A stretch of DNA of 64,000 nt from Marasmius tenuissimus (GCA_029532415.1 JAQOTA010000026.1:1-64000), one strand, 5' to 3'. Counted from the first letter of the stretch, positions 11,609 to 24,090 are shown. Translations and numbers: made by a program. Notes: a model not told the origin generated them from the sequence alone.

Positions 11609-13129
11609 CGTGATTCGAAAATAGAGATGTGGACTGGAGGGGGAGAAGGAAGGAACCGTAGACCGGTGAAGGTGGGTGAAGGTCCGAATCGAAGGGTTCC
11701 AGTTGTAAAATTCGTGGGTTTAAATGGAGAGGTGCACCCCAAGACGGTGAATTTCGGGTTTTTGCAAAAGGGGAGTTACTACCGATCGGTGACGATTATG
11801 AAGCTGGCCGTTTCGTTGTGTACTGTGGAGTAAAATGTCAATAGCAACCCACTGAAACTTCGAACAATGTCGCTGCGCAACGGGAGTGTACATGCTGCGG
11901 CTCTGCAGCAAAGTATTTGAGGGTGCAACTCCATGGGATATTACAGAGATTTGGGGGCACTGACCTTGGGTTTTACTCTCAATTGCAACGATCTGATGTG
12001 GCTCACTGGTATCAGTCAGATTCCAGCAACAATGAGCGCCTGAGAATTGCATACCGACGGTGGGTATAAGTAGAGGTTGTCGTGTTTGTTAGTACACTTT
12101 TCGCATACTAAAGGTGTGAGAATCCAGGCTCAGGATTGAAATGGGTATTGTTGAGGCTAGTCGATGCCAGTAGCCATCTTGGTAACAAAACAGAAAATCC
12201 AAGTGCGACGAGAGTTGAGGTGGAGAGAGGCCTTGGAGATGACGACGAGGACAATTGAACAGGTGTCGGCATTGGCCGGGTCGGACCGACGCCCGAAATT
12301 CTTGTGAAGGGCAGGTCGGAGACTAATTAGGGTGTCCAACTATAGGTTTCTTTTAGATTCTTATCCTCAAGGCGTTTAATTTGTCGGCCTTGCCGTGCCT
12401 CAGCCTTGAGTTCCTCCTCCTTCCTACCTTAGGCTCAAGTGATCAAGCTCAAACACCACACTCGTATCCCTGCAAGATTCCTGGTCTCCTCGAATCAGTT
12501 TCATACACGGGCAACTAGCCATCATGGAACAATCCAGTCTCTCCTATTTCCTCTAGTCGCGTTGTCTCTCGTACTTGAAGCACGCCCCATTTCCCCGTCA
12601 TGATGTACCCAAGCTGGAAGCTATCGGTGTAGTAAATTTCTCCTTGCCGTTGCCGCTGAGGGCCTTTTTTTCGAGGGATGTTCGCAATCAACGTCCAAAT
12701 CATGATATTTTTTAACTTGTGGCGTAACGTCAATGCTCGTGCCACACCATGTGCGAGCTCGGCCTGTCAAAAGGTCAACTACAAGTCGAAGTTACCCTTT
12801 CGTGCCGTATGATAGGGTCCTGAATGTAACACTGGCTGCTGGATCAATCAATCATGGATGAGATCAAACAAACAAACACTTCGCACTCTGAATGGTGGCT
12901 CTGTGGGAATGCTTCTCGCCTTCTCAATGGGTAGGTTTATTATTGTTTATGAGCCGGATTGAACTGTATTTCACGATCCGGTTCCGGCGTCCAGTCATCT
13001 TCGCCTATAAAATGTCGGCATTGAGGGCGAAATATCATAGTCATTCTTCCAGAGGACTGAACTGGGTGCCAGACATCGATAGCTCGAGTTCGGCTGTTTC
13101 TCTGGTTCTCTATCCTGAAGTGAAAAGCC
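11609..13129. other. Intergenic stretch containing a duplicated upstream block
   Basis: No gene is supported. About 12260-12500 resembles 28640-28800: both hold a TCGGACCGAC tract, CTTGTGAAGGGCAGGTC and then an AAGCTCAAA...CACTCG...CCTG run. Both lie upstream of a GH11 xylanase copy, so the xylanase duplication included upstream DNA. A 76-codon minus frame at 12745-12515 has no family signal. Confidence 0.45.
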
Positions 13130-14174
13130 ATGGTATCCTTCAACTGGACTAGTGTCGCCTTACCCCGACTCGTACTCACAGCATCAATCTTCGCATGTCT
13201 GACATCGGCTACCGGGACATTTCCTCACTTCGTGTCCCCAATGTTCGACAGCCTAGGTAGCTGTGGGTGCCCCAAGGGATGCCCGAAGATAACCGAAGGC
13301 CATATTCGAGAAGGATTCTATCACTTCGAATGGGCACGCAACTGGTTGGGGCTGAGGGCACACGAACACGGTTCTGCGGGTTCGTTTTCACTTGAGGCAC
13401 GGCCAGAGGGGGATAGTATTATTGCTGGTAAGGGCTGGAATCCGGGGTTGTATGATAGGTGGGTTCAGTAACCTTCCTCCGTCTCTTTTGATTTATGGGA
13501 AAGGGTTTTCGTGACTGATCAATCATCCGATAGAAACATCACCTATAGCGGGTTTTACGAAGTTATCACCTCACCAGATTCGGGGAATTCGAGCGCAAGC
13601 GCAATATCAGTCTATGGATGGACTCGAGATCTTCCAGTCGAGTATCAGATCGTTGAGTCGTACAGTGGTGGATACAGCCCCGGTGGCGATAAGAAAGGAA
13701 CGGTAACCTGCAACGGTGCCTCCTACGATGTGTTTGTGGGTTGGAGAGACAACGGAAGTCTTTTTGACAACGGACCTGAGAAGTTTCAGATGAGTAGAAG
13801 GACCGTTTTGAAGCCCGTATACACTCACTTACTGCCAATACCCCCAGCAATTCTACTCAATCCAAAACCCTCCGCGGATGTCCCACAATGGCACTATCGG
13901 TTCTGACGAGCTGTCAGACTCTTTTCCCACAACGGTTCAAGTTGCTTGCCATTTCAATGCATGGCGCGACGACTTCGATATGCATTTAGGGGCTTCACAT
14001 CATATCCAGCTTGTAGCCGCAGAAGTGGAGGGGTACGGGACTACTATTTGGGCTGCGATCAATGTCGTCGATCCAGAGTTCACTCCCATTGAAGTTGACA
14101 TGCTTGTTGTTCTCATTTCCGAAGGCCCTCGCGCGCAGGCCATGCAGGAGCGAGTCGAGAGAAAAGCTCGCTGA
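13130..14174 (+). CDS. GH11 endo-1,4-beta-xylanase, copy 1, with a mutated splice donor
   Basis: This is a secreted glycoside hydrolase family 11 enzyme that cleaves internal beta-1,4 bonds of xylan. Exons 13130-13458, 13534-13789 and 13848-14174 total 912 nt (303 residues). A signal peptide is followed by GFYHFEW, IAGKGWNPG, ITYSGFYEV and YGWTRDLPVEYQIVE, which holds the catalytic nucleophile Glu. Next come CNGASYDVF, CHFNAW and QLVAAEVEG, which holds the acid/base Glu. The protein has about 60 extra residues at the C-terminus compared with a typical 190-residue GH11 core. The second intron begins ATGAGT where copy 2 has GTGGGT. Removing 13790-13847 restores the frame exactly, while reading through stops at 13906 and loses the acid/base Glu. 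Normal U2 splicing would fail here, so the gene may be silent, mis-spliced, or affected by a base error. Confidence 0.75.
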
Positions 14175-14922
14175 CGGGATCCAGTTTGGTTCATTGGCCA
14201 CATTCAGTGGCGGTTGTAGCGTCGTTTTTTGGGACGATTCGCGAAATGTTCCTATACTTGTGTCCTTGACTAGCTTTCCTTCCTGGTCGGAGAGCCGGAG
14301 GGTTTGACCAGACCGTCGATCGAAGCTTTCGCTAGTCTCCGCGTCGCCTCGGCTCTGGAGATTGAGGCTACGTTAAGGGAACCGGACACCGAAGAGCTGG
14401 TCGGAGGCGTTGATTAGATGCGCACTTACTTGACCCACATTTTCACCACCTTATTTTTGACGTGACATGATAATTTTTGAGCCTACATTACCATATCATC
14501 CGCTCATTTATATTTTTGTGATCCCGATCAACAATGAGCGGTGAGACTGAGGCTCGAAATAGGCCCGTTATAATGATTGCATGAGAGCGAGAGTTGGGAA
14601 TGATGGGTGCACGTTCATTAGCATGTCATGTTTCGCGCCAACCATTGGCATGAATGATGATTGTCTGGTCCTACGACAATGGATCGTAATCAGAACCAAG
14701 AACAACGGGTTCAAAGAGGTAAATCCATGACCTCAGTTTGGGTATTTCTATCTCTGAGTACTGTCCCAGCATGCACGGTGTTCCCTGTCGCAAGGTTCAT
14801 TCTCAAATCTCGCTAGTTCATGACATATAGTCGTGGTACAGTGTACATATTTGTTGAAGTAAAAGGCCGGGAAGAAGGAAGTACGTAGATCATAAATAGT
14901 CGATGCTCAAGTTATGTGTGTA
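14175..14922. other. Intergenic stretch, nothing recognised
   Basis: This is the 3' flank of the xylanase and of the convergent membrane-protein gene. It is AT-richer, without open frames of note. Confidence 0.4.
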
Positions 14923-16595
14923 CTAGGCCACCTTGTCAGTATCCTTCCTGTCAGCGACAGGAGCTAGGTTTCGTGCCATTGACGAAAGCTCCACCGTCTC
15001 CCCCTCACCCGCTTCCCTCGCAAACTCCGTGACGTGAAATCGGATGGTAGATACGGATACCATTTGCTCTACACTGTCCACCGTCTTGCCATGTGCGGCA
15101 CGTACAATTACTAGGGTCGGTGCGAGGCCCTTCATAAGTGAGCGTAAGCAGTGTGTGGATGCCTCTGAGCCCTGGTGATTTTGGTGACACTCACAGACAA
15201 CAAAGTCGGAATCACCGCTAACTCAAATGGAGGATATTTCGTGTTGGGATCTGAAGATAGATCTATCGTGACGCTGATCAGAAGGGTCCCGGCGTAGAGA
15301 ATTCCGGATTCGATTCTTTGAAATAATCGCAAAAACTGGGGAGTCAGTCCGAGTCCAGGTTTAGCATTGTGAACTTACATTACGACGACAATCGTTTTAT
15401 AATAACGCTGAATGGGTTTCCCCAAGGATTGTCTGGCTTGCCTCGTAATCCACCAAATGCGTCCTCCTGTGTCGCGAAGGAGGTGGTCAATACTTAATAT
15501 ACAGCCCATCAAATGTTCCCGGAGTGGTAGACTTACCAGTCATGAAAGTCACTACCAAATTGAATACCACGATTGCAATGACGTTCCCATGGTTTATTGT
15601 ATAGGCTTTTAGGAATACTTTGAAGTTTGCGGGATCGTTAATATTGGTGACGGTGACACTAAGGATTATCATGGTTATGAGGTCGATGCCTTTAGCGAAC
15701 AAACGACGACGGCGGAATAAACACCAAGTATGTACAAGGTTCAAGCTGAAGTGCCGACTGACCGTTTATGACGAGGGATGCCAGAGCGAATGTGCTTAAA
15801 ATCAGTTTGTTACGCCCCCAAATTGTGTAACACCGGTGGATCTGCAGGAATATCAGAGTGGCATATGATCAGCGGACGGTTACCAAGGTTGATTCCTTCA
15901 CTTACGAGCATGCATTCTGCGACGGTACTACACAACAAAAAATGTCGGTTCCGGATTCAGCGTCCATGAATTTCCTCAATATCAAGATTATGGCGACTTA
16001 CTTCATCAAAGTAACAGACACATTATAAATTGTCCTTGAAAATTATACATGTAGTAAGTCAGTAAGGTTGGAAAGCCCACTGGCAAGACAAAGCCATGAA
16101 ACTGAACTCACGAGACAACAGAACTTTCCCTATCGCTCCCCAAAGCATCCAGAGACCGTTCGTACTCCCGATCTCTGACACCAATGAATAATAAAGTCGC
16201 TTGTCGGTATGTATACCAACTTAGCGATATCGTGTAGGTTGTCGCCGAGAGGAAGAGCACGGTGGTGAGCCATGTGTATAGCTTTGCGGGGCCATTGCCA
16301 CGATAGCTTGATTGCGCCTCTGACGTGGGTCGCCTTGTGAGGATGCAAATGGCTTGGACAAATAACATGGTGTATACGCCTGGGGGAGATTGAGTTGAGA
16401 GATGACGGCGAGATCGTATCAGACTGCCTTTTTGAGGCCAGAGAACCTACCGTAGATGAAAAAGATAACCTGTGGCGAAGTCGTCCGATGATCAGGTCCT
16501 CCACATTCTAATTTTACCGTGATAGAGGAAGAACGTACCAAGGCCGTGACAAAAGGATAGGTCAAGACGGCGGCAAGGGTAAAATATTCAGCCAT
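14923..16595 (-). CDS. Seven-helix fungal membrane protein, ten exons
   Basis: The product is 348 residues from ten exons: 16595-16539, 16469-16451, 16379-16112, 16034-16002, 15927-15906, 15841-15763, 15689-15537, 15466-15379, 15315-15195 and 15129-14923. The lengths sum to 349 codons with frame kept at every junction. It belongs to a large basidiomycete family of unknown function with seven membrane helices. Visible marks are FIYGVYTMLFVQAICIL, WLTTVLFLSATTYTIS, the IHRCYTIWGRNK motif between helices, GGRIWWITRQAR after the fifth helix, YAGTLLISV and PTLVIVRAAHGK, then a polar tail. Receptor-like topology is plausible but no ligand can be inferred. The two very short exons (33 and 22 nt) are typical for the family. 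Confidence 0.8.
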
Positions 16596-16989
16596 TTGAA
16601 GGGTTCTGAGCGAGGAAGGGCTGAGATAAAATGGGAAGTAGCGAAGTGGGAAGAGCAGGAGGGTCATTAAGAGGGCAACTCCTCAGCTATGTTCATGGGT
16701 GCGGGGAAGCGCCATTGAGTTATTGAAACTAGCAAAAAATTGCCACTCCATATTGCAGATTGAACTGCGCTCTGATCGATTATCATGATGAAACTAAATT
16801 TCATGAGTATCTCAGTTGAGGCTTGAGCTCAATTGCTTGACAGTGTTCATGACTCGTTGTGCCAACACATGCAAAAAACCACCGGTTTCGATAATACGAA
16901 AGACACTGGGGGTGATAAGTGTTCAGTAATCTCGATCATTACCTCAGCCGTTCTTGAGTAAAAACACTCACACCAGAACAAGGGTCGCT

Positions 16990-17170
16990 AGATTCTGACC
17001 GCTCACGAACGCCCAAATCGCTCGTGAGCGGTCATGAGCACTGCGAGCCTCGGGGCTGCTCACAAGTGAATCTGGGACACCTCTTTTCTTGTGTGCGCTC
17101 GTGAGCACTGCGAGACTCACAGTGCTCATGAGCAAACCAGCATTCCTGAGCATTCACAAACTGAGTATCT
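16990..17170. repeat. Foldback repeat cluster with GCTCRTGAGC units
   Basis: Two hairpins lie side by side. GACCGCTCACGA (16997-17008) pairs perfectly with TCGTGAGCGGTC (17022-17033). A 14-base arm at 17097-17110 pairs with 17120-17133 with one mismatch. The GCTCGTGAGC / GCTCATGAGC core recurs several times and a related stretch lies at 18400-18495 in the same orientation. This may be a degraded foldback element or a recombination-prone satellite. Confidence 0.6.
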
Positions 17171-18399
17171 GTCATGTCTGCCCACGAACACACCGTCAAA
17201 GAGAACAAAAAATAATAATAATACAAAGTTCAAGTCTTCGTTTGGTAGCGCACAGTAATTAGCACATTAATTTCGACTACCTACCTGATATGCAGCTACG
17301 TACACTAGCTAAGTACACGCAGTCTAATTATCAACAGTACTCGACATATTTGACCTTCGGGTCTATCACATCCGTTTGAGGTGTTGTCCTGCTGCAGTGG
17401 GAATAGTCAGCAAGGTGTGACTCGTCGAGACATTCAGAAAGCTAAAACATACCTGACTGTTAATATACTTGTGATAGATGGTGTTGACACAAATAATAAG
17501 GAGAACGAGGGGGAAAGGACCCTGAGGATGGGGGAATAAGTATGCGGGGAACGGCCTGGTATTTATATATCTTGAGGATGGTCCGTGCGCCGTCTTCCTT
17601 GCCTATAAACGGTAGTCCCAGCCCGCCAGCTTCATCATGACGTCGGTGGTGCACAGACCTTTTGATCACGTTTCCAAAGTGCGCGTTCAACATTATGATT
17701 ATCCCTAGAAGTACTCTGGGCGATTCTCGCCAGAGAAAGTTCACTAAACAGTTGGACGAGAGCAAAAGGATGTGCATACCTGTAACCTGTTCCTTCATTA
17801 TAGTCCACCCTTTGCCTCCAAAATCCCATGTACGCCGTCACGCCGGTTTTCAAGCCGCCTATTTTTCCTCGAGGTCAAAATACCTTAGTCGACCCAACAA
17901 CTTGCGGTATGGAGCCATCCTGGGCAAAGAGGTAGTGAGCAATACTGGTAGTCTTCTATTCAAATCCTGGAGTCTTTGAAATATTACTGAGCAGAGGCAC
18001 TGAAAGAGAGGCTTCAACGACACACCTCATGTGAACAACAACCCATATTAACAGTACTGATTGAAGTAGCTTGTAACTTGAGGATCTCTCCAAGGTCTAC
18101 GGCGAAAGTAGCGGTAGTGTGCTGCTGGATGTTCAGTGACAAAGTTGGCTATGGCGAGGGCAAGGTATTGATGGTTGTTGCGATAACAAGAGCGGGATGA
18201 GGTGGCTGTGCAGTCCACGTTCCCAGGATATGGGCTCACGCGAGTTCCATTTTGTCTAGCGCCTAGGGGAAATCGAGCGCTTGCATTCTTGAAGCTTGAA
18301 TTTCGGCCTGGAAGGATCACATTGGGACATGATATGAACGTTGATGAAGCAGCTATAAGCCTCAGAGGCTGTTTCTGAGTATTGATGAGTAGCTATGAG
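17171..18399. other. Region between related foldback repeats, no gene supported
   Basis: Open frames on the minus strand at 17853-17460 contain short hydrophobic runs but do not splice into a recognisable protein. The segment is flanked by the related GCTCRTGAGC clusters, so it may be part of a larger degraded element. Confidence 0.3.
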
Positions 18400-18495
18400 A
18401 CTCAGAGGTGCTCGTGAGCGCTTATGAGCCAGTCTGAACCTCACAGCTGCTCACAAAAGCTCATGCATAGCCCAGCTGCTCAGGAGCACTCAAAA
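18400..18495. repeat. Second GCTCRTGAGC repeat cluster
   Basis: GCTCGTGAGCGCTTATGAGC followed by a GCTGCTCACAA tract aligns with 17019-17075 in direct orientation. Further GCTCATG and GCTCAGGAGC units follow. Confidence 0.5.
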
Positions 18496-19313
18496 TAACT
18501 CCACCTGCTTGTGTCACCTCACGAACACCATAATTGTTCACGATTAATCAGAATCTATGTACATATTTTCTGGTGCACATTCCCAGTATACAGTCCGCTT
18601 CATCCAAATAACTGTGAGAATGCGAAGGTAACAGTCCGAAGCTTTATTCAAGAGTACACCCTACCGTCAGTTTGGAAGCCAATCACCGTCAATTGAGTGG
18701 GCTATTGGACATCAAGGATGATTCGTTTTACATCTTCTCAGTGACGATCACGTATGTTACCACCTTTACCTCGAGTTGTTGTCGCAGTCTGAGTTTTGAT
18801 CTCTGACAGCAGGTATAGGCATTCATGGGAAGTACGTGTTCAGCTACGCACCTATCATTCGACCGAGCACCCCAACTGTATCCAACAATGTTGCTGTGAG
18901 GAGAGGAGAAGCAGAGGACTTTGGGTGGTCAAGAGCAAGCTCAAGTACACGCGATACACGATTCATCATCAGGCAAATTTCAGGCATCCACGGCTAAGTG
19001 TGGGAACGTCCTTCCAAAATTGTCCTGACCGGCCTCGGGCTGCGCGACTCGCTTTCGGATTGCCGCGGCCTTGGTCTTTTCCCTCAACGTGCAGGTACCG
19101 TCGTGGGTCCCAATGATGCATCATGGTCTTTATGTGGCTCGTGACAACACCGGCGTCTAGATTGAATATTGCAGGCCTGTGGAGTCGTGTCATCTGAGGC
19201 TCAGCGCTCAGCTGTGTCCTATAAAAACTTGCGAATAGGCTGCGGAACACATCCCAAGGACGCGCTCGTTCCCAACACCCTACCATCAGCCTACCTCATC
19301 ACCACCACTGTCA
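18496..19313. other. Upstream flank of chitin synthase 1
   Basis: No gene is recognised. CTATAAAAA at about 19220 is a possible TATA element about 95 bp before the chitin synthase start. Confidence 0.35.
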
Positions 19314-22300
19314 ATGGATCCCCCAAGTTACGAGTTACGCGACGAAGGAACGGCACTGGCTGACAATGACTACGATATGTCTATAAACATGTCCGCGCCA
19401 GGCGGTGGCGATACAACTTCCATTCGGTGTGTTTATGTACAACCTGGTTTGGCCTTTGAATCAAATTCTCAATTATTGGTCGCAGTCACAGTCGTATACC
19501 CCAACGAGGGCCTCGACGATACAAGACTGTCAAAAAGGCCGAGTTATTCTATGGAAATTTCGCACTTGGTGGGTTCAGTCGTTCAATGAAAGTCTTCGCT
19601 GCGCAAACTCCTCGTGTCAGACAACCCTGTTCCGTCCAAGCTGCTGAACCTATTCCCCCCGTCCGTGTGCAGCGACAAAGAGTTCACCCAAATGAGGTAC
19701 ACGCAGAATGCTTTTTTATCTGTATCCATAGCTCATCTTCCCATAGATACTCTGCAGTAACATGCGACCCGGATGAATTTGAAGATTCCGGCTTCACATT
19801 GCGACAAGTCCATCACAATCCCCCTCGTAGAACGGAGCTATTCATAGCAATAACCATGGACGATGAAGACGAAGAGCTGTTCTGTCGGTGCGTTGACACT
19901 CCGACCGCCGCCTTAATTTCCAATCTGACCTCTGCACAGAACAATGTACGGCGTCATGAAAAACATCGCTTATCTATGCAAGAACGATTGCTCAGACACA
20001 TGGGGCAAGGAAGCCTGGAAGAAGGTCGTCGTCTGTATTATCTCTGACGGTCGGTCGAAGATCAATCCGAGGACGCTCTTCGTGATTACTGCAATGGGTG
20101 CCTACCAGGATGATGTTGCCAAAAACGTCGTCAATGGTAAACTAGTTACAGCGCATGTCTACGAGTATACCACACAAAGTGCGGGAACCTCCTTCTTCCA
20201 ATGCTCACCAGTGACAACCTAGTTGCAGTTTCCGTTACTCCAGGTTTGAAGATCGAAGGACCGGAAGAGGGCCACATGCCGGTGCAGATTATATTCTGTT
20301 TGAAGGAAAAGAACCAAAAGAAGATCAACAGTCACCGGTGGTTCTTCAATGCCTTCGCGCCCATCCTGAACCCGAACGTTTGCGTGCTGTTGGACGCGGG
20401 TACCATACCGGGCCCCGCAAGTATCTACCACTTGTGGAAGGTACGTTTACCACCTATCCGAGGCGCTTATACGCTAACAGGCTTACCTTCAGTCCTTTGA
20501 AATCAGCCCGAACGTCGGAGGCGCCTATGGAGAGATGCTCGCGCTCAAGAGTAGATGGGATTTTAGTTCTACTAAATCTCTCCTTGCCGCTCAGAATCCC
20601 GATTATAAGAGGCGAGATACTCCATACAACTGCCCTTTGTATTTTCTGACTTTTGGTTGCGTTGATCGGTAGCATCCTCGCCAAAACCCTCGAGCCCATC
20701 CTTGGCCATAGGCTCGCCGTCTCGCCGAGTGCACTCTCGGCTTACCGGTATATCGCCCTCCAGAACGATTGGAAAGGCGAGGGCCCGTTGCAGAATTACT
20801 TCTTGGGAGAGGAAATACATGGGGACGAGGTGGAACATGGTATCTCCACCGCAAATAAGTATCTCGCTGAGGATCGTGTAAGCTGCTGTTTTCCACTAGT
20901 CTACGACGATATCATTCACGCACTCAACTACAGATCCTGTGCTGGGAGCTCGTCTCGAAACGTGGTGTAAGATGGATCTCTCGCTACGTGGAAGGTGTAT
21001 ACGCTGTTACGGATGTTCCTGATGAGGTATGGAATAACGCGCAAACTCCTCGTCATCGCCCGAGGGTTCTAACATAAATTCTTTTTAGATCCCGGAATTG
21101 ATTTCACAGCGTCGAAGATGGCTGAACGGATCTTTTTTCGCTGCTGTACACTCGACGATCCATTCTCACTATATCCATCGAAGTGCACACAGTATCATGA
21201 GGAAGTTCTTGATACGTGTAGAGGTACTTCACCAGTTGTTCAGCTTGACGTTTAGTTGGCTCGCTTTGGTGAGCCTCATGCCTTACCTTGTTTTTCGCGG
21301 CTGTAGCTTAGTCATTCTCTATCCAGGCCAACTACTACATAGCGTTTGCCATGCTCTCTAACACTTTGGAGGCTGACCATTACGACTTGGGCAAGGGGAT
21401 TTACGTCGTCAACATTCTTTCGAGATACACCTGTCTCGGTAGGAATTCATGCCGAGTGCTAGCTGTCGGTGTACACTGATCCCTCTCTGATTGCTAAGGT
21501 CTTCTGGTCATTTGTTTTGTGCTCTCGCTCGGCAACCGACCTCAACGTTCAAAACGGCTTTACACCGCTTCGTTCTTGGGCTTTGCTGTGATAACAATAT
21601 ACATGATGGCAAGTCCAAAACGTCTTGGTTCGTGGCCTCGTTGCTAGTATGCTGACAATAATGTTTCTCTGTCCAGTTATCGGGTCTCTTCCTAGCGTTC
21701 GAAGGCATCGAACACATCTCAAAGGAGATGACGGAACAAGGCAGCGTTGTCTACGAGTCGGTCAGGGATACGCTCGGAAACTCGTTCTTTACCCCCTTGA
21801 TAGCTGCGACGCTGGGGTTGTGTATCGTTGGAAGTGGAATCCTCGTGAGCTGTTTGATCTGTTGTCTCCCTCTCTATTCATCGCCCATCCGCCCGTTGCA
21901 GTTCAAACTATGGCACATAATGACCTCTTCCGTCCAATACCTCCTCATAGCTCCATCGCACATTACCGTTCTCAACGTTTATGCGTTCGCCAACGTGTAT
22001 GAGGTTTGGCAGTGGGGAACGAAGGGAGACGTTAAAATTCCGAAGGTGTCGAGTGAGAATCAGAATGAGGTTATGGCGGCAAAACCTACGGAGAACAAGG
22101 ACGTCAATACTCAGTATGAAGATGCATTGCACGTGTTGCAAACGAAGCCGCCGAAGGAGACGAAGAGGAGGATTGATCAGGAGGATTACCATCATAGGAT
22201 GTTTAGGACGAAGTGAGTTTTTTTTGATCTTGCTTGAGGAAAGGCTGAGCTGACTACGTGGCTCAGTGTACTGCTGGCTTGGGCATTCTCAAATGCATTG

Positions 22301-22462
22301 CTGGCTGCTATAACTATTCAGGCGAATGGGAAGGTGGAGGATCAAGACGCGCAGAACTCTATGAAGGGCTTACTGGCGTTCTTGCTGTTCTGTGTTTCTA
22401 TCTCTTCCTTTGAGAAAGGCCCGCTTAACCTTCCATCCTCCGCCTTGCTTCGGATTCACTGA
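19314..22462 (+). CDS. Chitin synthase, divergent copy, 15 exons
   Basis: This is a plasma-membrane glycosyltransferase that polymerises GlcNAc from UDP-GlcNAc into cell-wall chitin. Fifteen exons total 2358 nt (785 residues). Eight of those with a partner in the right-edge paralogue are within three bases of its length. The N-terminus runs [16 protein letters not shown], then [52 protein letters not shown] and the catalytic QRRRW, then clustered membrane helices. Differences from usual copies include TMDDEDEE for [19 protein letters not shown] for GGACGE-type, and a diverged [13 protein letters not shown]. The C-terminus ends at [12 protein letters not shown] and lacks the last membrane segment of the paralogue. 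Introns at 20612 and 21609 begin with GC. The frame is intact, so it may be functional but is fast evolving. The start follows from the first ATG that splices in frame. Confidence 0.85.
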
Positions 22463-22644
22463 TAACTTACGGATATTTCATACATGTGATACGAAAGAGA
22501 ATGATGATGGAGTGGCTTCGTTGATCTGCGTAAAACCAGGCGCTCTCGAACTTTGAGGAAGGGAGTGATATGGGGATTGCAGCTGGTTCCGTGACAGTCC
22601 TCTATGGGATTCAACTAAGGCATAGAGACTATTGCCGAATAAAA

Positions 22645-22783
22645 AGAAGGATAGCGACGCGATCATTCCCATTTTGGGGAAGTTATCGCTGGTCAAAGCA
22701 TGTTTATTTCCCAATCAGAAGAAGGATAGCGATGCGACCATTGTTGTTCATTCCGATTTATGGTTATCGCTGGCCAAAGCATA
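22645..22783. repeat. Two-unit imperfect tandem repeat of about 60-75 bp
   Basis: Units at 22645-22702 and 22721-22783 share AGAAGGATAGCGAYGCGAYCATT at the start and TTATCGCTGGYCAAAGCAT at the end. They lie 200-340 bp upstream of the hypothetical gene at 22983, just before a TATATAAACC box at about 22886. Confidence 0.65.
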
Positions 22784-22982
22784 GAATATCCATCAGTTGG
22801 TGGCTCGCCTAATCGGGCAAAAGCCACAAGCATCGTCCAAGCCACATTCAAGTGTCCAAGCCCATTGTCCAACATTGTAAAGGGTATATAAACCGCGTCC
22901 TATGGCTGAGGATTGCCCACAAATTACCGTCTGTTTCCCCCTCATTCGACAACACCTAAAATCCACTCTCCCAAATCCAGAA

Positions 22983-24090
22983 ATGCCCTCGAACGTGACT
23001 AACGACGAGAATGTACGTTTTCCTCCTTTCGTTGAGGCCTAAACTGGACCAGCTTGATGGTGGCAATCCGTTCGCAGATCACACGAACGTTTCAGACGCG
23101 TCCTCGAAGAAATTCGTGGAGAAAGATGAGGAAGAGATCGGATTGTGGATGGAAGAGTTGGAATTGAAAGAGGTAACGGCAGAGAAGCGGCCTCATCCGG
23201 AAACCTCGAACAGTCTCGTCCATGCAAGCGACCTCCTACGCAGCGGTAAATTCGAGGAAACGGGACCTGTTCCAGATAGGTTTTCGCCAGAACTGCCCAA
23301 CGACGAGATGCGAGATCTTGGCTCACGCTTCTTGGATGACACGTCAAACGCGGGCATCCCAGAATTCCCTCTCAAACCCATCTCGTACACCGACATGACG
23401 GCTCCCGTATTCACCAATCCATTCGGTAATCCCAACGAAAGTTTCAGGCCACTTTCACCGCTCTATAATGACGAGTACATCGATCTCTCCGATGTTTTCC
23501 TCCAACCCGGCGGGTACACCGCATCGGGTTTCAGGTCAGTTCGAGTTCAGCAGCAGTATCCCCTAGGGGCACAGAAGAACTCGACAAGTCCATTGAACGC
23601 GCTATTCTCCGTTCCAAAGCCAAGGAAATCTCTCCACTTGACACGTCCGAGATGACACCAGCAGATAGAAAAGTGGTCAGGAGGATCATGTTCAAACATT
23701 CTCAGTTCAGACGGCAAGCCAGTTCCAAGTACAAGCCAAAGCTTGCAGCCGCTTTCCGTGCACGTCAGCGAGAAATCAAGGCCGGGAAGGCAAGCCATTC
23801 CAGGCCTGTTGTTCCACCAAGACCGAGGAAGTCTTTCGTGACTCCGTACTCTCAGAGAGGGAATCTGATTTGGAGTGTGATACGCGGATGTTGAAGCGTA
23901 CGGCTGAGGGGAACGACAGCAGTGATTCGGGGAGCGACAGTACTAGTTCGAGCAGCTCTATTTCTACCTTTGGCGGATTGATGAAGTGAGCGGTGCCAAG
24001 TAAAATGATGAGCTGGGCGTTGAGAAAGTGATCTTGGCCTCCTATAAGACAGTTTGCGTGAAGAAAAGACTTATAAAAACCGTGATCACT
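22983..24090 (+). pseudogene. Hypothetical protein paralogue A, frameshifted
   Basis: The gene begins MPSNVTNDEN at 22983. A short GTACGT...CCAG intron follows, then a long exon: LDGGNPFADHTN, FEETGPVPDRFSPELP, TAPVFTNPFGNP, SPLYNDEYIDL. It aligns along its length with 26378-28434. Relative to that copy one base is missing near 23525, so the frame shifts from GYTASGF to SPRGTEELDKSIERAIL. Another base is missing near 23870, after which it reads ESDLECDTRMLKR with a Ser-rich tail. The conserved TPADRKVVRRIMFK and KPKLAAAFRARQREIK parts suggest a basic C-terminal region. The family is not recognised. TATATAAA stands about 100 bp upstream. Either this is a pseudogene or the indels are assembly errors. 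Confidence 0.6.

Noticed and set aside
13566..14307. Minus-strand and alternative-frame open frames over the xylanase
   Set aside because: The plus frame carries GH11 motifs with both catalytic Glu, and the others have no support.
15130..15194. A 23-bp intron (GTGAGT...CACCAG) in the seven-helix protein
   Set aside because: It is too short for fungal splicing. A 65-bp intron ending at TATGAAG keeps the frame and gives the family motif PTLVIVRAAHG.
17460..17853. Possible small membrane protein
   Set aside because: Hydrophobic runs occur in different frames and no splicing gives a coherent protein.
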